A DNA stretch of 64,000 nt from positions 3,348,001 to 3,412,000 of the forward strand of contig NZ_JACHMO010000001.1 of assembly GCF_014205015.1 (NCBI RefSeq), written 5' to 3'. This DNA is from Saccharothrix ecbatanensis (GTDB taxonomy: Bacteria > Actinomycetota > Actinomycetes > Mycobacteriales > Pseudonocardiaceae). Made by a program: the position numbers and the translations under genes. Within the stretch, counting starts at the first letter, position 1. Each line of letters opens with the position of its first letter. Shown here one piece after another: positions 23,840 through 32,205 of this stretch. The notes under the pieces were generated by a model. The model was not told the DNA's origin. It made no database searches and was given only the letters and a program-made list of their open reading frames with translations.

Positions 23840-26098
23840 TCACGTGACTTTGGCGTCTTTGCCCCGACCGCTGGCCTCGTCGCCGTACGGGTTATCGATT
23901 GTCGGACGGTCCTTGTAGACCAACGAGTTGCCGTGTGTGGCGAGGCGGGCCAGGTCGACGAGATCCCGGTAGGGCATGGGCGGGTCCCGGCGGAACCGGC
24001 GGGGTTGGTGCGAGCGGGCGAGATGGCGTTGCAGCCGTGCGTGGCGGAACTGGTAGACGGCGCCGTTCTGCCTCAGGACACCTCGTCGATGGGCGTCTTC
24101 CAAGAAGTCCGCCGGCCTTCGGGGCGCTTGATCGGTCAGTGGCAGCCACACGCAGGTCAGCAGTACCCATTGACCCCAGGCGGTGCCCGCGAGTCCGCTC
24201 CACAACGCCCGGTCACCAAGGAAGATCGTCATCACCATGACGCAGAACCCGAGCTCCTGGCTGCGGCCCTTCACGATGATGAGCAGCGCGGCGACGAAAC
24301 CGAGTCCCAGTACCAGGAACTTGGCGAGAGCTTGGAGGATCGTGTTCGTCCGGTCGGCATCCCTGAGGCTCCAGGGTGCGACCACGGTCGTGAGGTCGAC
24401 CCGAGTCCGCCACCTCGGCATCGAACCGTTCACGACCAGGAACACAACCGCGACAGCGATGGCCGCGATGACCACCCAATAGTCCCCACCGGACGCCAGG
24501 TGAATGGCCGACCACAACCCCAGGGTCGCCGCGGACATGACCACGGGGCCTATCCGCACGAGGGTGAGCATCCGGAGCAACCCCGGGAACACCCGGTGGG
24601 CACGCGAGGGGATGCCGCCGGTTCCAAACCGTCCGGCCAGGTAGCCGTACCACGCGCCTCTGCCGGATATCAACATCAACGGGACCACGAACAGCGTGTA
24701 CACCATGGTCGGCTCACCCCAGGAGTCGCTCAGGATGAAGGGGAGCACGGGAAGGGTCAGCAGGCAGGCGAGCACGGGTTCGAGCGCGCCGATCAACGCG
24801 AGCCACAGCGCCCGGGTCGGCCCCGACACTGCGTCTCTGAGTCGCCACCACTCCAGGTCCCGTGTGCCCCAGCTGGTCATGTGCCATGCGAGTGCGGACA
24901 GATGGCGCTTGGACACCTCGGGATCGCGTGCGGACGTGCCCGGCGGCGTATCACCGTAGGCGACCGGGACGAACGTCGAGAGCAGGTGGTCCTCCAGAGC
25001 CGGGACATCGGCGTACCGCGTGGAGTCGAGGAGTTCCAGCGGGTCGTGGTCGATGGTGTCGCTGTAGATCGTCCGAGCCAGGGAGAGCATCAACGGCGTG
25101 CTCAGCACCGCGGTGAGATTGACTGCGGCAGGCGTGGGCGGTGAGTCGTGCAGGTGCTGGAGCACCGGTTCCCAGACTGTGCTCGCCGACGCGCCGGGAC
25201 GGGTGCTGCGGGGAAGGTAGTCCGCCACGTCCGAAAGGCCGAGCGGAGCCAGTTCCACGCACGCGGCGGCGGTGACGACATCGGTCGACGCGACGGCGTC
25301 GGCGTACTCCTGCACCCGGCTGGTCATCAGGAACCACGCCACCGTGCGGTTCAGCGCGAGTACGGCTGGCGCCCGCAAGCCTGGTGCCATCTCGTCGAAA
25401 CCGTCCAGAACCGGCAGCACGAGACCGGCGTCGAGGAGCGCCCACGCGAGCGGCAGCCCGGTGGGAGAGGGCTCGGCGAGCACCGGGTAGTCCTGCGCCA
25501 ACCGGTCCGCCAGCCAGTCGCGCAACGACCGTGCCCGGGGGTCCCACGATCCCAGGTCGAAGACCGCCGGCACCGGATCGGCGCCCGTTCGCGCGTCGAG
25601 CATGTCGAGCACGAACCTCAACGCCAGCACGGTCTTGCCGGATCCCGCCGGGCCGAGCACGACGAGGCGTCCGGACGGCACGCGCCGAAAGACCTCGACG
25701 ACCTCGTCCAGGCGGCCGTCCAGTCGCAACGCACCCGCCGCGCCCCCTGCCGGACTGCGACGGATGTTGCTCCAGTGATCCGACAATCCCTCGACTGAGG
25801 TGTGCCACCGAACCGACAACGGGAACGGATCATGAACCCGCCGCAACTCCTCCTCGCGCCGCCAACGCACGGCGACATCACGCGCCAGGAGCGCGGCGGC
25901 GTCGAGGAGGGCGTCCCGACCCGTGGAGTGCACGACAGTGAACGACCCGTGCACCGTCCCAGCCTGGATCACCGGACCTTGCACGACGCCCGTCGAGGTG
26001 TTGTCGACCGATCGCCGCGAACCCGGTCCTCCACGATGACGTCCCACACATCCCCCAATGCGCCGGAAACGATCTGGTTCAGAAGCTATCGCCCCCAC
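23840..26098 (-). CDS. NACHT-type NTPase membrane protein
   Basis: The product has about 752 residues. Near the N-terminus GVVQGPVIQAGTVHGSF matches the short motif that often precedes NACHT modules in actinomycetes. Walker A is VLGPAGSGKTVLAL (about residue 150) and Walker B VLPVLDGFDEM (about 230), followed by TSRVQEYADAV as sensor region. Residues about 430-650 hold several membrane spans (ALIGALEPVLACLLTLPVLP, YWVVIAAIAVAVVFLVV, FLVLGLGFVAALLIIV), and the C-terminus is FRHARLQRHLA, typical of the family. The start is uncertain: GTG 26098 has GGAG about 10 nt upstream, and another in-frame GTG lies near 26043. Role by family: NTP-driven sensor in stress or anti-phage response, anchored in the membrane. 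Confidence 0.85.
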   Translation of the reverse strand: MGAIASEPDRFRRIGGCVGRHRGGPGSRRSVDNTSTGVVQGPVIQAGTVHGSFTVVHSTGRDALLDAAALLARDVAVRWRREEELRRVHDPFPLSVRWHTSVEGLSDHWSNIRRSPAGGAAGALRLDGRLDEVVEVFRRVPSGRLVVLGPAGSGKTVLALRFVLDMLDARTGADPVPAVFDLGSWDPRARSLRDWLADRLAQDYPVLAEPSPTGLPLAWALLDAGLVLPVLDGFDEMAPGLRAPAVLALNRTVAWFLMTSRVQEYADAVASTDVVTAAACVELAPLGLSDVADYLPRSTRPGASASTVWEPVLQHLHDSPPTPAAVNLTAVLSTPLMLSLARTIYSDTIDHDPLELLDSTRYADVPALEDHLLSTFVPVAYGDTPPGTSARDPEVSKRHLSALAWHMTSWGTRDLEWWRLRDAVSGPTRALWLALIGALEPVLACLLTLPVLPFILSDSWGEPTMVYTLFVVPLMLISGRGAWYGYLAGRFGTGGIPSRAHRVFPGLLRMLTLVRIGPVVMSAATLGLWSAIHLASGGDYWVVIAAIAVAVVFLVVNGSMPRWRTRVDLTTVVAPWSLRDADRTNTILQALAKFLVLGLGFVAALLIIVKGRSQELGFCVMVMTIFLGDRALWSGLAGTAWGQWVLLTCVWLPLTDQAPRRPADFLEDAHRRGVLRQNGAVYQFRHARLQRHLARSHQPRRFRRDPPMPYRDLVDLARLATHGNSLVYKDRPTIDNPYGDEASGRGKDAKVT

Positions 26099-26184
26099 GA
26101 CCGACGATCTCCGCACTACGAGGGTCTGTCTCGTGGTCGGTGTCTCCGGCGTTGTGCGCCACCGACGACAAGTGGACGTGGTGG

Positions 26185-28836
26185 TTACCGGGCGTAGGGG
26201 CCGAGGCCGATCAGGCAGTGCACGGTGCTGCTGATCGGCACTCCGCCGCGGGTCCACGTCACCGAGTAGGTGTACTGGGTCTCCGGCACGGCGTCGCACC
26301 GTGACATGTCGGTGGTGCCGTAGAAGGACTCGATCGAGCGGTAGTGCGCGTCGGGACTGGCGCAGTCGACCACCGACACACCCGACGCCGCGGTCACGAC
26401 ACCGGTGTCGGGGATGACGCCGCCGAAGCAGGTTCCGGGCGTCTTCGGCGGACGCGTGACCGACGTGACCTGGTGCGGCGGGTTCTGCGGCAACGCGACC
26501 GGCACCGGCGGAGGGGCCTGCCCGGTCGCCGGTGTCAGCAGCGTGGCCGGGTGGGCGGGGCCGGGCCAGTTCACGAACCAGATCACCGCACCCACCACGA
26601 CGACGAGCCCGACCGTAGTCTTGATCGCCAGGGGTACGCGGCAGATCCGGACCTGGAACGCGTGCCCCTCCGGGCCGGTCAACGGGTCGCGGTCGCTGCT
26701 GCCCGCCGGCACCTTCACCTGTACCCGGTCACCCATCACGTAGGCGTCGGTGGTGGTGCCGACACGCGCTTCGCCACGGTCCACCCACACCCGCGCGGGC
26801 CGCTTCCGCAGCCGCTCGACGCGCGCGCCGACGATCCCCCGGAGGAACAGGAGCGCCACCAGTCCGCCCACGGCGATGCCGGCCCACGCCCACTTACCCA
26901 GCGTCGTCGGTTGTTCCGGGACCGTGGCCAGCACCTCCGCGGCCTGCGGGGTGCCCCGAACGCCGAGCCAGGCATGACTGGAACCGTCGGTCGCACGGCG
27001 GGTCGCCGAGTCGAGCGCCGCGGCGGCCACGTCCGGCCAGCGGGCCCGCAGGGCGTCGTCGTCGACCTCGGTGAACGGCACCTGGCTGAAGTCCACGCCG
27101 CCGTAGACATAGGTGTGGGTGACGATGTACTCGCCGCGCTCCTCCTCGTGGGAGACGTTGAACTCGCCGTTGGTGTAGGAGGCGACGTACTCGTCGAAGA
27201 CCTGCCGGGGCGACCACGGCTCCCGGGCGGGCCAGGGCAGCGCGTCGCCGCGGTCCACGTACCCGGCGTAGGTGGTGACCCGGCGGGAGCTCAGCTCCCG
27301 GTACCAGGCGGCGGCCACCCGGCTCAGGTGCACCCGCCGCAGGTCGGCGTACTCCGGCGCGCTGTCGACGGCCTTCTGCACCTCCGGCAGGATCAGTTCG
27401 CGGTAGACCCGCTCGTTGTGGTCCATCACGTCCTGCCCGGCGGAGCCGCACGCGGGGCCGTCCTGCCCGAGGTCGCGCCGGTACTCCGACTCCAGCTTCA
27501 CCTCCAGCGGAGCTTCGAGGATGTGGACGCTGTCCTCGCCGGAGTGCACGGTGGCGGGCGCGGGCACGATCCACTGCCGGAACGACAGGCACACCTGCTG
27601 GTCCGGTCCGGCGCGCAGGCGCTCCCAGAACTCGGCGCCCAGTTCGGTATCGGGGTGGATGAGGCGGCCGACGCTCCTCTTCAGCTCCAGGTCGGCGCGC
27701 AGCAGCACCCTCCCCGCGTCGGTGGCGGCCAGGGCGGGGTCGATGATCCGGTCCGGTTCGGCGGGGTTGAGGTTGACCCAGAACTTGTCCGGGGTCAGCG
27801 ACAGCCACACGAAGAACGCGTCCGACGCCTGCGCCAGGTTCGCCCGGCCCGCCTCGTGGCCGGTGTCCCGCGGAGCGACGGCGCCGCGGGCGGAGTAGCG
27901 CATCCCCTTGTCGGGCCCGGGGTCGGCGAGGTGGCGCAGCTCCACCGTGGACAGGTCGATGCCACCGGTGTCGCCGGGCGGCGCGGGACCGTGCAGTGCA
28001 TCCACGAGTGGTCCTGCGTGGGGTTCGGCGGCCACGGCACCCGGCACGACGGCGCTGAACGCCTGTTCGGGCACCGGTCCGATGAGCGAACCGCCCGCCC
28101 GCCACGTCTTGAGCGCCTCCTTCAGCCGGCCCATGCCCTGGTCCGCGATCTTGTGATCCTGCGCGATCGTCGCCTCCGGTCCCTGGCTGCCGTCCTCCAC
28201 CGCGACCGCGTTGTGGATCTCGACGTTGTAGTAGGCGACGGTCATGTTGGGGAACATCGGAGGTTCCGATGCCGTCCCGCGCAGTCTGTTCCAGCAGTCG
28301 ATACCCGCGGTCACGCAGAACTGGCGCTCCGACTCCACGACCGTGACCAGGTGGTCGACTCCCCGCAGCAGCGTCCAGGACTTGAGCAGCGGCTCGGCGT
28401 GGAAGATCCCGCTGTCGTCCGCCGGGAGCTCGAGGGTGCCGAGCCCGTCGCCTCCGACACCCGACGACTTGAAGCTCTCGGTGCGCGGTGGTTCACCGTC
28501 CCGGTAGACGTCGAAGTCGATCGTCGCGTCCGCAGGGCGGGTCTGCCGGTTGAAGCTGGCGGTGACGACCGCCGTGCGCACGCCGTCCTGTTCGAACAAC
28601 ACCACGACGACGTTGCGGCCGGGAGTCACGTCGGGGTGGTTCCTGCGGTACATCTGGATGTACTTGCTGTAGGCCGAGGTCCCCCATTGGACCTGGACGT
28701 ACCTGATGGCACCGGCCTGGACGTTGCCCGTGCTCGGCTGCGCCTGGGCGGTGTCGGGTCGGGCCAGCACAGCGGAGGGCGCGCCCAGCAGTGCCAGCAG
28801 TGCCAGCAGCAGGCCGAGCAGACGACGGGAGGTCAT
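26185..28836 (-). CDS. Large secreted/membrane protein with C-terminal LppU-like domain
   Basis: The product has 883 residues and a signal peptide (LLGLLLALLALLGAPSAVLA). A long extracellular part of unrecognised fold follows (TPDKFWVNLNPAEPDRI, WYRELSSRRVTTYAGYV). A span near residue 645 (WAWAGIAVGGLVALLFL), a cytoplasmic-type basic segment and a second span near 740 (TTVGLVVVVGAVIWFV) come next. The last ~80 residues carry four Cys in the pattern PGTCFGGV, VVDCASPDAHYRSI, TDMSRCDAVP, VHCLIGLG. This resembles the LppU/SCO3897-type domain of actinobacterial envelope proteins. The ATG at 28836 overlaps the stop of the upstream SUKH-4-like gene (ATGA), so the two are coupled. Function unknown. 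Confidence 0.75.
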   Translation of the reverse strand: MTSRRLLGLLLALLALLGAPSAVLARPDTAQAQPSTGNVQAGAIRYVQVQWGTSAYSKYIQMYRRNHPDVTPGRNVVVVLFEQDGVRTAVVTASFNRQTRPADATIDFDVYRDGEPPRTESFKSSGVGGDGLGTLELPADDSGIFHAEPLLKSWTLLRGVDHLVTVVESERQFCVTAGIDCWNRLRGTASEPPMFPNMTVAYYNVEIHNAVAVEDGSQGPEATIAQDHKIADQGMGRLKEALKTWRAGGSLIGPVPEQAFSAVVPGAVAAEPHAGPLVDALHGPAPPGDTGGIDLSTVELRHLADPGPDKGMRYSARGAVAPRDTGHEAGRANLAQASDAFFVWLSLTPDKFWVNLNPAEPDRIIDPALAATDAGRVLLRADLELKRSVGRLIHPDTELGAEFWERLRAGPDQQVCLSFRQWIVPAPATVHSGEDSVHILEAPLEVKLESEYRRDLGQDGPACGSAGQDVMDHNERVYRELILPEVQKAVDSAPEYADLRRVHLSRVAAAWYRELSSRRVTTYAGYVDRGDALPWPAREPWSPRQVFDEYVASYTNGEFNVSHEEERGEYIVTHTYVYGGVDFSQVPFTEVDDDALRARWPDVAAAALDSATRRATDGSSHAWLGVRGTPQAAEVLATVPEQPTTLGKWAWAGIAVGGLVALLFLRGIVGARVERLRKRPARVWVDRGEARVGTTTDAYVMGDRVQVKVPAGSSDRDPLTGPEGHAFQVRICRVPLAIKTTVGLVVVVGAVIWFVNWPGPAHPATLLTPATGQAPPPVPVALPQNPPHQVTSVTRPPKTPGTCFGGVIPDTGVVTAASGVSVVDCASPDAHYRSIESFYGTTDMSRCDAVPETQYTYSVTWTRGGVPISSTVHCLIGLGPYAR

Positions 28837-29333
28837 TCCGACGTCGCCGCGTCGAAGTAGCCCTGCCACGCCGTCGAGGGCGCCAGTGACGGCGGGTCCA
28901 GGTCGGCCAACTCGGCGCGGAGGTCCTCGACCCGCCGCAGACGCTCTGAGGGGGGCGCGTCCCCGAAACCGCGGTACAGCTGGTCGAGGCGACCCAGGGC
29001 GTGCAGGAACAGCGGCAGGCTGGAGTTGATCAAACAGGGCGCACCCGACTGCGCCCTCCACACCGACCCCGCGATGACGTCGACCACGATGGGCACACCG
29101 TGGTCGGACCCCAGCACGGCGAACTCGCGACCCCCGGAGCGCACCGGTGGCTGCGGCGGCAGGTCGTGGAACCGCGCGTGCCACGGGTTGTCCGTGGGCA
29201 GCCCGACCGACTCGACGAACTCCCGCAACGCGGGCGGCAACGCCGGGTGCGGCGCATCCGGCGGCACCGGCCGCAACCTCTCCCCCCAGGCGCTGCGTGC
29301 GCGTTCGACCAGGTCCGAGTCCACAGCGAACAC
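28833..29333 (-). CDS. SUKH-4-like immunity-type protein
   Basis: The product has 166 residues. The fold signature is readable: ALREFVESVGLPTDNP at the front, a beta strand FAVLGSDHGVPIVVDVIAGSVW, then CLINSSLPLFLHALGRL, matching the SUKH-4 family pattern. SUKH proteins are usually immunity partners of contact-dependent or polymorphic toxins, but many actinobacterial members have no known toxin. The GTG at 29333 was chosen because AAGGGGGG lies 7 nt upstream; a GTG at 29378 would add an unlikely N-terminus. Its stop overlaps the start of the 883-residue membrane protein, so that protein is its most likely functional partner. Confidence 0.75.
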   Translation of the reverse strand: MFAVDSDLVERARSAWGERLRPVPPDAPHPALPPALREFVESVGLPTDNPWHARFHDLPPQPPVRSGGREFAVLGSDHGVPIVVDVIAGSVWRAQSGAPCLINSSLPLFLHALGRLDQLYRGFGDAPPSERLRRVEDLRAELADLDPPSLAPSTAWQGYFDAATSE

Positions 29334-29482
29334 AGCTGTGCCCCCCTTGTTCACCGTGTGATGAAACCCCCTGGGCACAACGATAGGACTGGAAGAGCCC
29401 GAGTCCGAGCCCTCGCCCGGTGGATCACGCTTTCGGGTTACCTAGTGCCGGCCATCGGGCTGCGAACACGGGCACAACGGAC

Positions 29483-30466
29483 TCACTGCAGGACCAGCGG
29501 CGCGAGGGCCGGCGCGACGCTCAGTTCTCCACGCAGCAGGGACAACTTCAGCGGGGTGTCCGGTGGCAGCTCCCGGCGCAGATCGTCGGAGATGTAGTCC
29601 ATCGTGGCGATGCGCTCGGCGTAGTCGAGGAACCGGTGGCACCCCACGGCCCGCACGTCGGCCGGGCGCGGGGCGTCGAGCACGTCGGCCAGGGTGAAGC
29701 CCCCGGCCGCGGTGGACTGGATGACCTCGACGGCCGACAGATGACGCATGGCTACCCGTTCGAGGAACAGCAGGCACGCGAAGTGCCGGTACAGCACGTA
29801 CTCCGACGCGCCGGTCCACTTCGACGACTCGCTGGTGGCCAGGAATGCCCGCCAGAACGGCACGCCGTGCGCCTGTTCCACCCGGCGGGTCAGCTCCGCC
29901 GACACCACCCGTTCGAACACCATGTGGTGCTGCATCCCGCTGAAGTGGTCCACTGGACGCCACCCCGGCACCAGGCGGGCTGCGGCGCTCAGCGCCGAGT
30001 GGCGCAACGGTGCCGCGGCTCGCGTGCCGTTCACCCAGCGCAGCGGATATCCCATGGGCAGCCGTGCCCGGCCGTCGTGATCCACGAACGACACATCGGC
30101 GACGAATGCGATGTCGGCGTCGACGACCAGCACGTGATCCGGCGCGTCGGCGTCGAGCAGGTCGAAGCAGCGCAGTTTGAGCAGCTGTTGGAAGTACCAC
30201 GACGCGTTGGGGTGAGGTGAACCGGCGGCCCGCAACGCGTCCCGGATCTCCCCGATGCCCGGCTCGATCGATGTCTCGTCCAGCCATCGCACGCGTTCAT
30301 CGGCCGCCGTCACCGGGAACCGCGACACGACGTGCACCGCGCGAACGGGGTTGCGGCAGTGGCGCAGCACGGAATCCAGGCACAGCCCCACCTCACCCGC
30401 GTCCTTCGGCGCGATCGGGATGACCACGTCCAGTTCCGGCAGGCTCACATCGACGGCAGACGGCAC
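29483..30466 (-). CDS. Glycosyltransferase-like protein (DUF6492 type)
   Basis: The product has 327 residues with no signal peptide. The start LDVVIPIAPKDAGEVGLCLDSVLRHC is the nucleotide-binding strand and helix of a GT-A-like fold. HVLVVDADIAF (about residue 115) carries the DxD-type metal motif. The later GMQHHMVFERV and WTGASEYVLYRHF match the pattern of DUF6492-type proteins. The GTG start has GAGGA 7 nt upstream. It stands alone between the SUKH-4 unit and a divergent secreted protein. Donor and acceptor cannot be read. A role in surface polysaccharide or secondary-metabolite glycosylation is possible. Confidence 0.7.
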   Translation of the reverse strand: MPSAVDVSLPELDVVIPIAPKDAGEVGLCLDSVLRHCRNPVRAVHVVSRFPVTAADERVRWLDETSIEPGIGEIRDALRAAGSPHPNASWYFQQLLKLRCFDLLDADAPDHVLVVDADIAFVADVSFVDHDGRARLPMGYPLRWVNGTRAAAPLRHSALSAAARLVPGWRPVDHFSGMQHHMVFERVVSAELTRRVEQAHGVPFWRAFLATSESSKWTGASEYVLYRHFACLLFLERVAMRHLSAVEVIQSTAAGGFTLADVLDAPRPADVRAVGCHRFLDYAERIATMDYISDDLRRELPPDTPLKLSLLRGELSVAPALAPLVLQ

Positions 30467-30755
30467 GAGGTCATCCTCATGTGGCCACGGGCCGCACGCA
30501 CCGCCGATCAGCGGAACCGCGTCATGTGCCGGGGCCGGTCCTCCACGTCATGCGCCGTCCTTGCTGCACCCCCGCCCGCTGCTCGTCGCGTCGGCCGACG
30601 ACCAGGCACGGTGCCACCTCCGAGCGCCGACGGGTGACGGGTTGCGATCGTGCCGTAACGCACCGCAAGGCCGGGCGATATGACCTGTGGCACTCATCGA
30701 GGTCCGGCTCGACCGACTCGGGCGACGCCGGTCCGACACCAGAGAGGTCTCACGG

Positions 30756-31283
30756 ATGAACGGAAGCAAAGCCGCCTTACGAACCGCCGCCGTCTGCCTG
30801 GTCGCCACCGCGACGCTGTCCGGCGCGGCGCCGACGGCGCACGCGGCAGTCGAGCAGTCCTGCCTCGTCAACGAAGTGGTGGCCTTCAGCGAGCCTGTGA
30901 CCAACACCCCGAAGACCGTCACGGTCACCGTTCAGGGCCAGCTCTTCAACTGCACCAACGGCTCCGCCGCCACCGGCGCCTACACCGAAACCGCCACGCT
31001 GCCGAACTACACCTGCACCTCGCTCTTCTACCAGGGCAGCGGCACCCGCGTCTTCACGTGGACCGACCCGGCCGTCGCGCCGAGCACGTACTCCTACAAC
31101 CGGACCTCCAGCCGGGTCGGCGCGAACATCGTGATCCTGCTGTTGGGCTCGACAACGTCCGGCACGTTCACCGCAGAACCGACGAAGATGCAGCTCACGG
31201 CGCTGAACCCCGATCCGATCGCCTGCGCGACCACGGGGATTTCCCATCTGACGCTCCTGGGTGTCCTCACCGTGGGCGTCTGA
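30756..31283 (+). CDS. Secreted protein of unknown function
   Basis: The product has 175 residues with a Sec signal peptide (AAVCLVATATLSGAAPTAHA). The mature part is beta-rich and has Cys in SCLVNEVVAF, FNCTNGS and YTCTSLF, and a late Cys in IACATTG, allowing two disulfides. The ATG at 30756 follows AGAGAGG 7 nt upstream; an earlier in-frame ATG at 30687 lacks such a signal. It is divergent from the glycosyltransferase-like gene and convergent to a small secreted Cys protein. No family recognised. Confidence 0.75.
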   Translation: MNGSKAALRTAAVCLVATATLSGAAPTAHAAVEQSCLVNEVVAFSEPVTNTPKTVTVTVQGQLFNCTNGSAATGAYTETATLPNYTCTSLFYQGSGTRVFTWTDPAVAPSTYSYNRTSSRVGANIVILLLGSTTSGTFTAEPTKMQLTALNPDPIACATTGISHLTLLGVLTVGV

Positions 31284-31285
31284 CC

Positions 31286-31308
31286 GAGCGCCGACGACCA
31301 GTCGGCTC
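31286..31308. terminator. Short hairpin between convergent secreted-protein genes
   Basis: CCGAC (31291-31295) pairs with GTCGG (31301-31305) around a GACCA loop, extended by GAG/CTC on the flanks after a small bulge. It lies between two convergent stop codons, so a shared terminator is plausible. The stem is short. Confidence 0.4.
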
Positions 31309-31311
31309 CCG

Positions 31312-31692
31312 TCATCCTGGGCAGATCGGGTTCCCGTCCAGGTAGTACGTGGGGCCTCCCTGGACGTCCATCTTTCCGTAGAGGCACGAGGGTGCTGCCT
31401 TGTCGTAGAAGAAGATCCAGTCACCCGCCGCGGCCGGCAACCACGCGCTGTAGGAGGTATCACCGGCGTAGTACCACCAGGCGAGCCGCACGGTGACCGG
31501 ATCGCCGTCGTACTTGCGGTACGACAGCGTGACGAGACTCTCGCCCTCGCCGGAGCCGTCAACGCTCATGCAGAAATTTCCGTTGCCGATGTCCTGGCAG
31601 TAGGTCTGGGCGGCGGCGGTTCCGGTTGCCGTCACGGTGGCCGCGGCCGTCAGGGACAGGGCAGCGGCGAGCCGGGCTGTCTTGGAGAACAT
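31312..31692 (-). CDS. Small secreted Cys protein (paralogue of the next upstream gene)
   Basis: The product has 126 residues with a signal peptide (LAAALSLTAAATVTATGTAAA). The mature ~98 residues carry four Cys (TYCQDIGNGNFCMSVD, PSCLYGKMDVQGG, NPICPG), suggesting two disulfides. The protein at 31773-32162 shares the frame CxDIGNGxxCMSVD, the DVQGGPTYYLD/EVQGGPEFYLD strand and the terminal PIC. The pair arose by duplication. No catalytic signature is visible; a secreted binding or inhibitor role is possible but not shown. Confidence 0.75.
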   Translation of the reverse strand: MFSKTARLAAALSLTAAATVTATGTAAAQTYCQDIGNGNFCMSVDGSGEGESLVTLSYRKYDGDPVTVRLAWWYYAGDTSYSAWLPAAAGDWIFFYDKAAPSCLYGKMDVQGGPTYYLDGNPICPG

Positions 31693-31772
31693 GGGTCTTC
31701 GACTCCTCTGATCATTTTGCGACTAGGTCAACGAACCGTGGGACGGATCGAGGGGAGACCGGGATCCAGGCG

Positions 31773-32162
31773 TCAGCAGATCGGGTACTTGTCCAGGTAG
31801 AACTCAGGGCCGCCCTGAACCTCCAGACCTCCGCCGTAGCAGTCGGACCCGGTCCGCAACTCCCGCCATGAGGTCACCTCGCCCGCCGCGATCGTCCGCC
31901 AATCGCTGCGGACTTCCGGGGGGAAGTTGCGTGGCTGGTAGAAGAAGCGGACCGTGGCCGGGTCGCCGAAATGCTTCTCGTACCACATCGACACCACCTC
32001 CGTCGGCTCGCCGGGCTCGCCGGTGTCGTCGACGGACATGCAGACGGTGCCGTTGCCGATATCCGTGCAATGGCCGTCGGCGGCGGCGGTACCGCCCGCC
32101 ACCGCGGTGGCGGCCACGACGAGCGGTAGCACAGCGGCCAGACGGGCCGTGATTCCGGGCAT
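31773..32162 (-). CDS. Small secreted Cys protein (paralogue)
   Basis: The product has 129 residues with a signal peptide (LAAVLPLVVAATAVAGGTAAA). The four-Cys layout matches the downstream paralogue (HCTDIGNGTVCMSVD, SDCYGGGLEVQGG, YPIC), with an inserted acidic stretch (GEPGEPTEVV). The start is ambiguous. AGGAG lies 9 nt before the ATG at 32162 but only 3 nt before the ATG at 32168, so the former is preferred. Its start lies 43 bp after the stop of the large SGNH-type protein on the same strand, so co-transcription is plausible. Confidence 0.72.
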   Translation of the reverse strand: MPGITARLAAVLPLVVAATAVAGGTAAADGHCTDIGNGTVCMSVDDTGEPGEPTEVVSMWYEKHFGDPATVRFFYQPRNFPPEVRSDWRTIAAGEVTSWRELRTGSDCYGGGLEVQGGPEFYLDKYPIC

Positions 32163-32205
32163 GGTCATGTACTCCTCGATCGAGTGCGAACGAACGCAGG
32201 TCGTG

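Noticed and set aside
26344..28860. 838-codon plus-strand frame
   Set aside because: Antisense to the membrane protein with a good signal peptide and LppU-like end; no own start signal.
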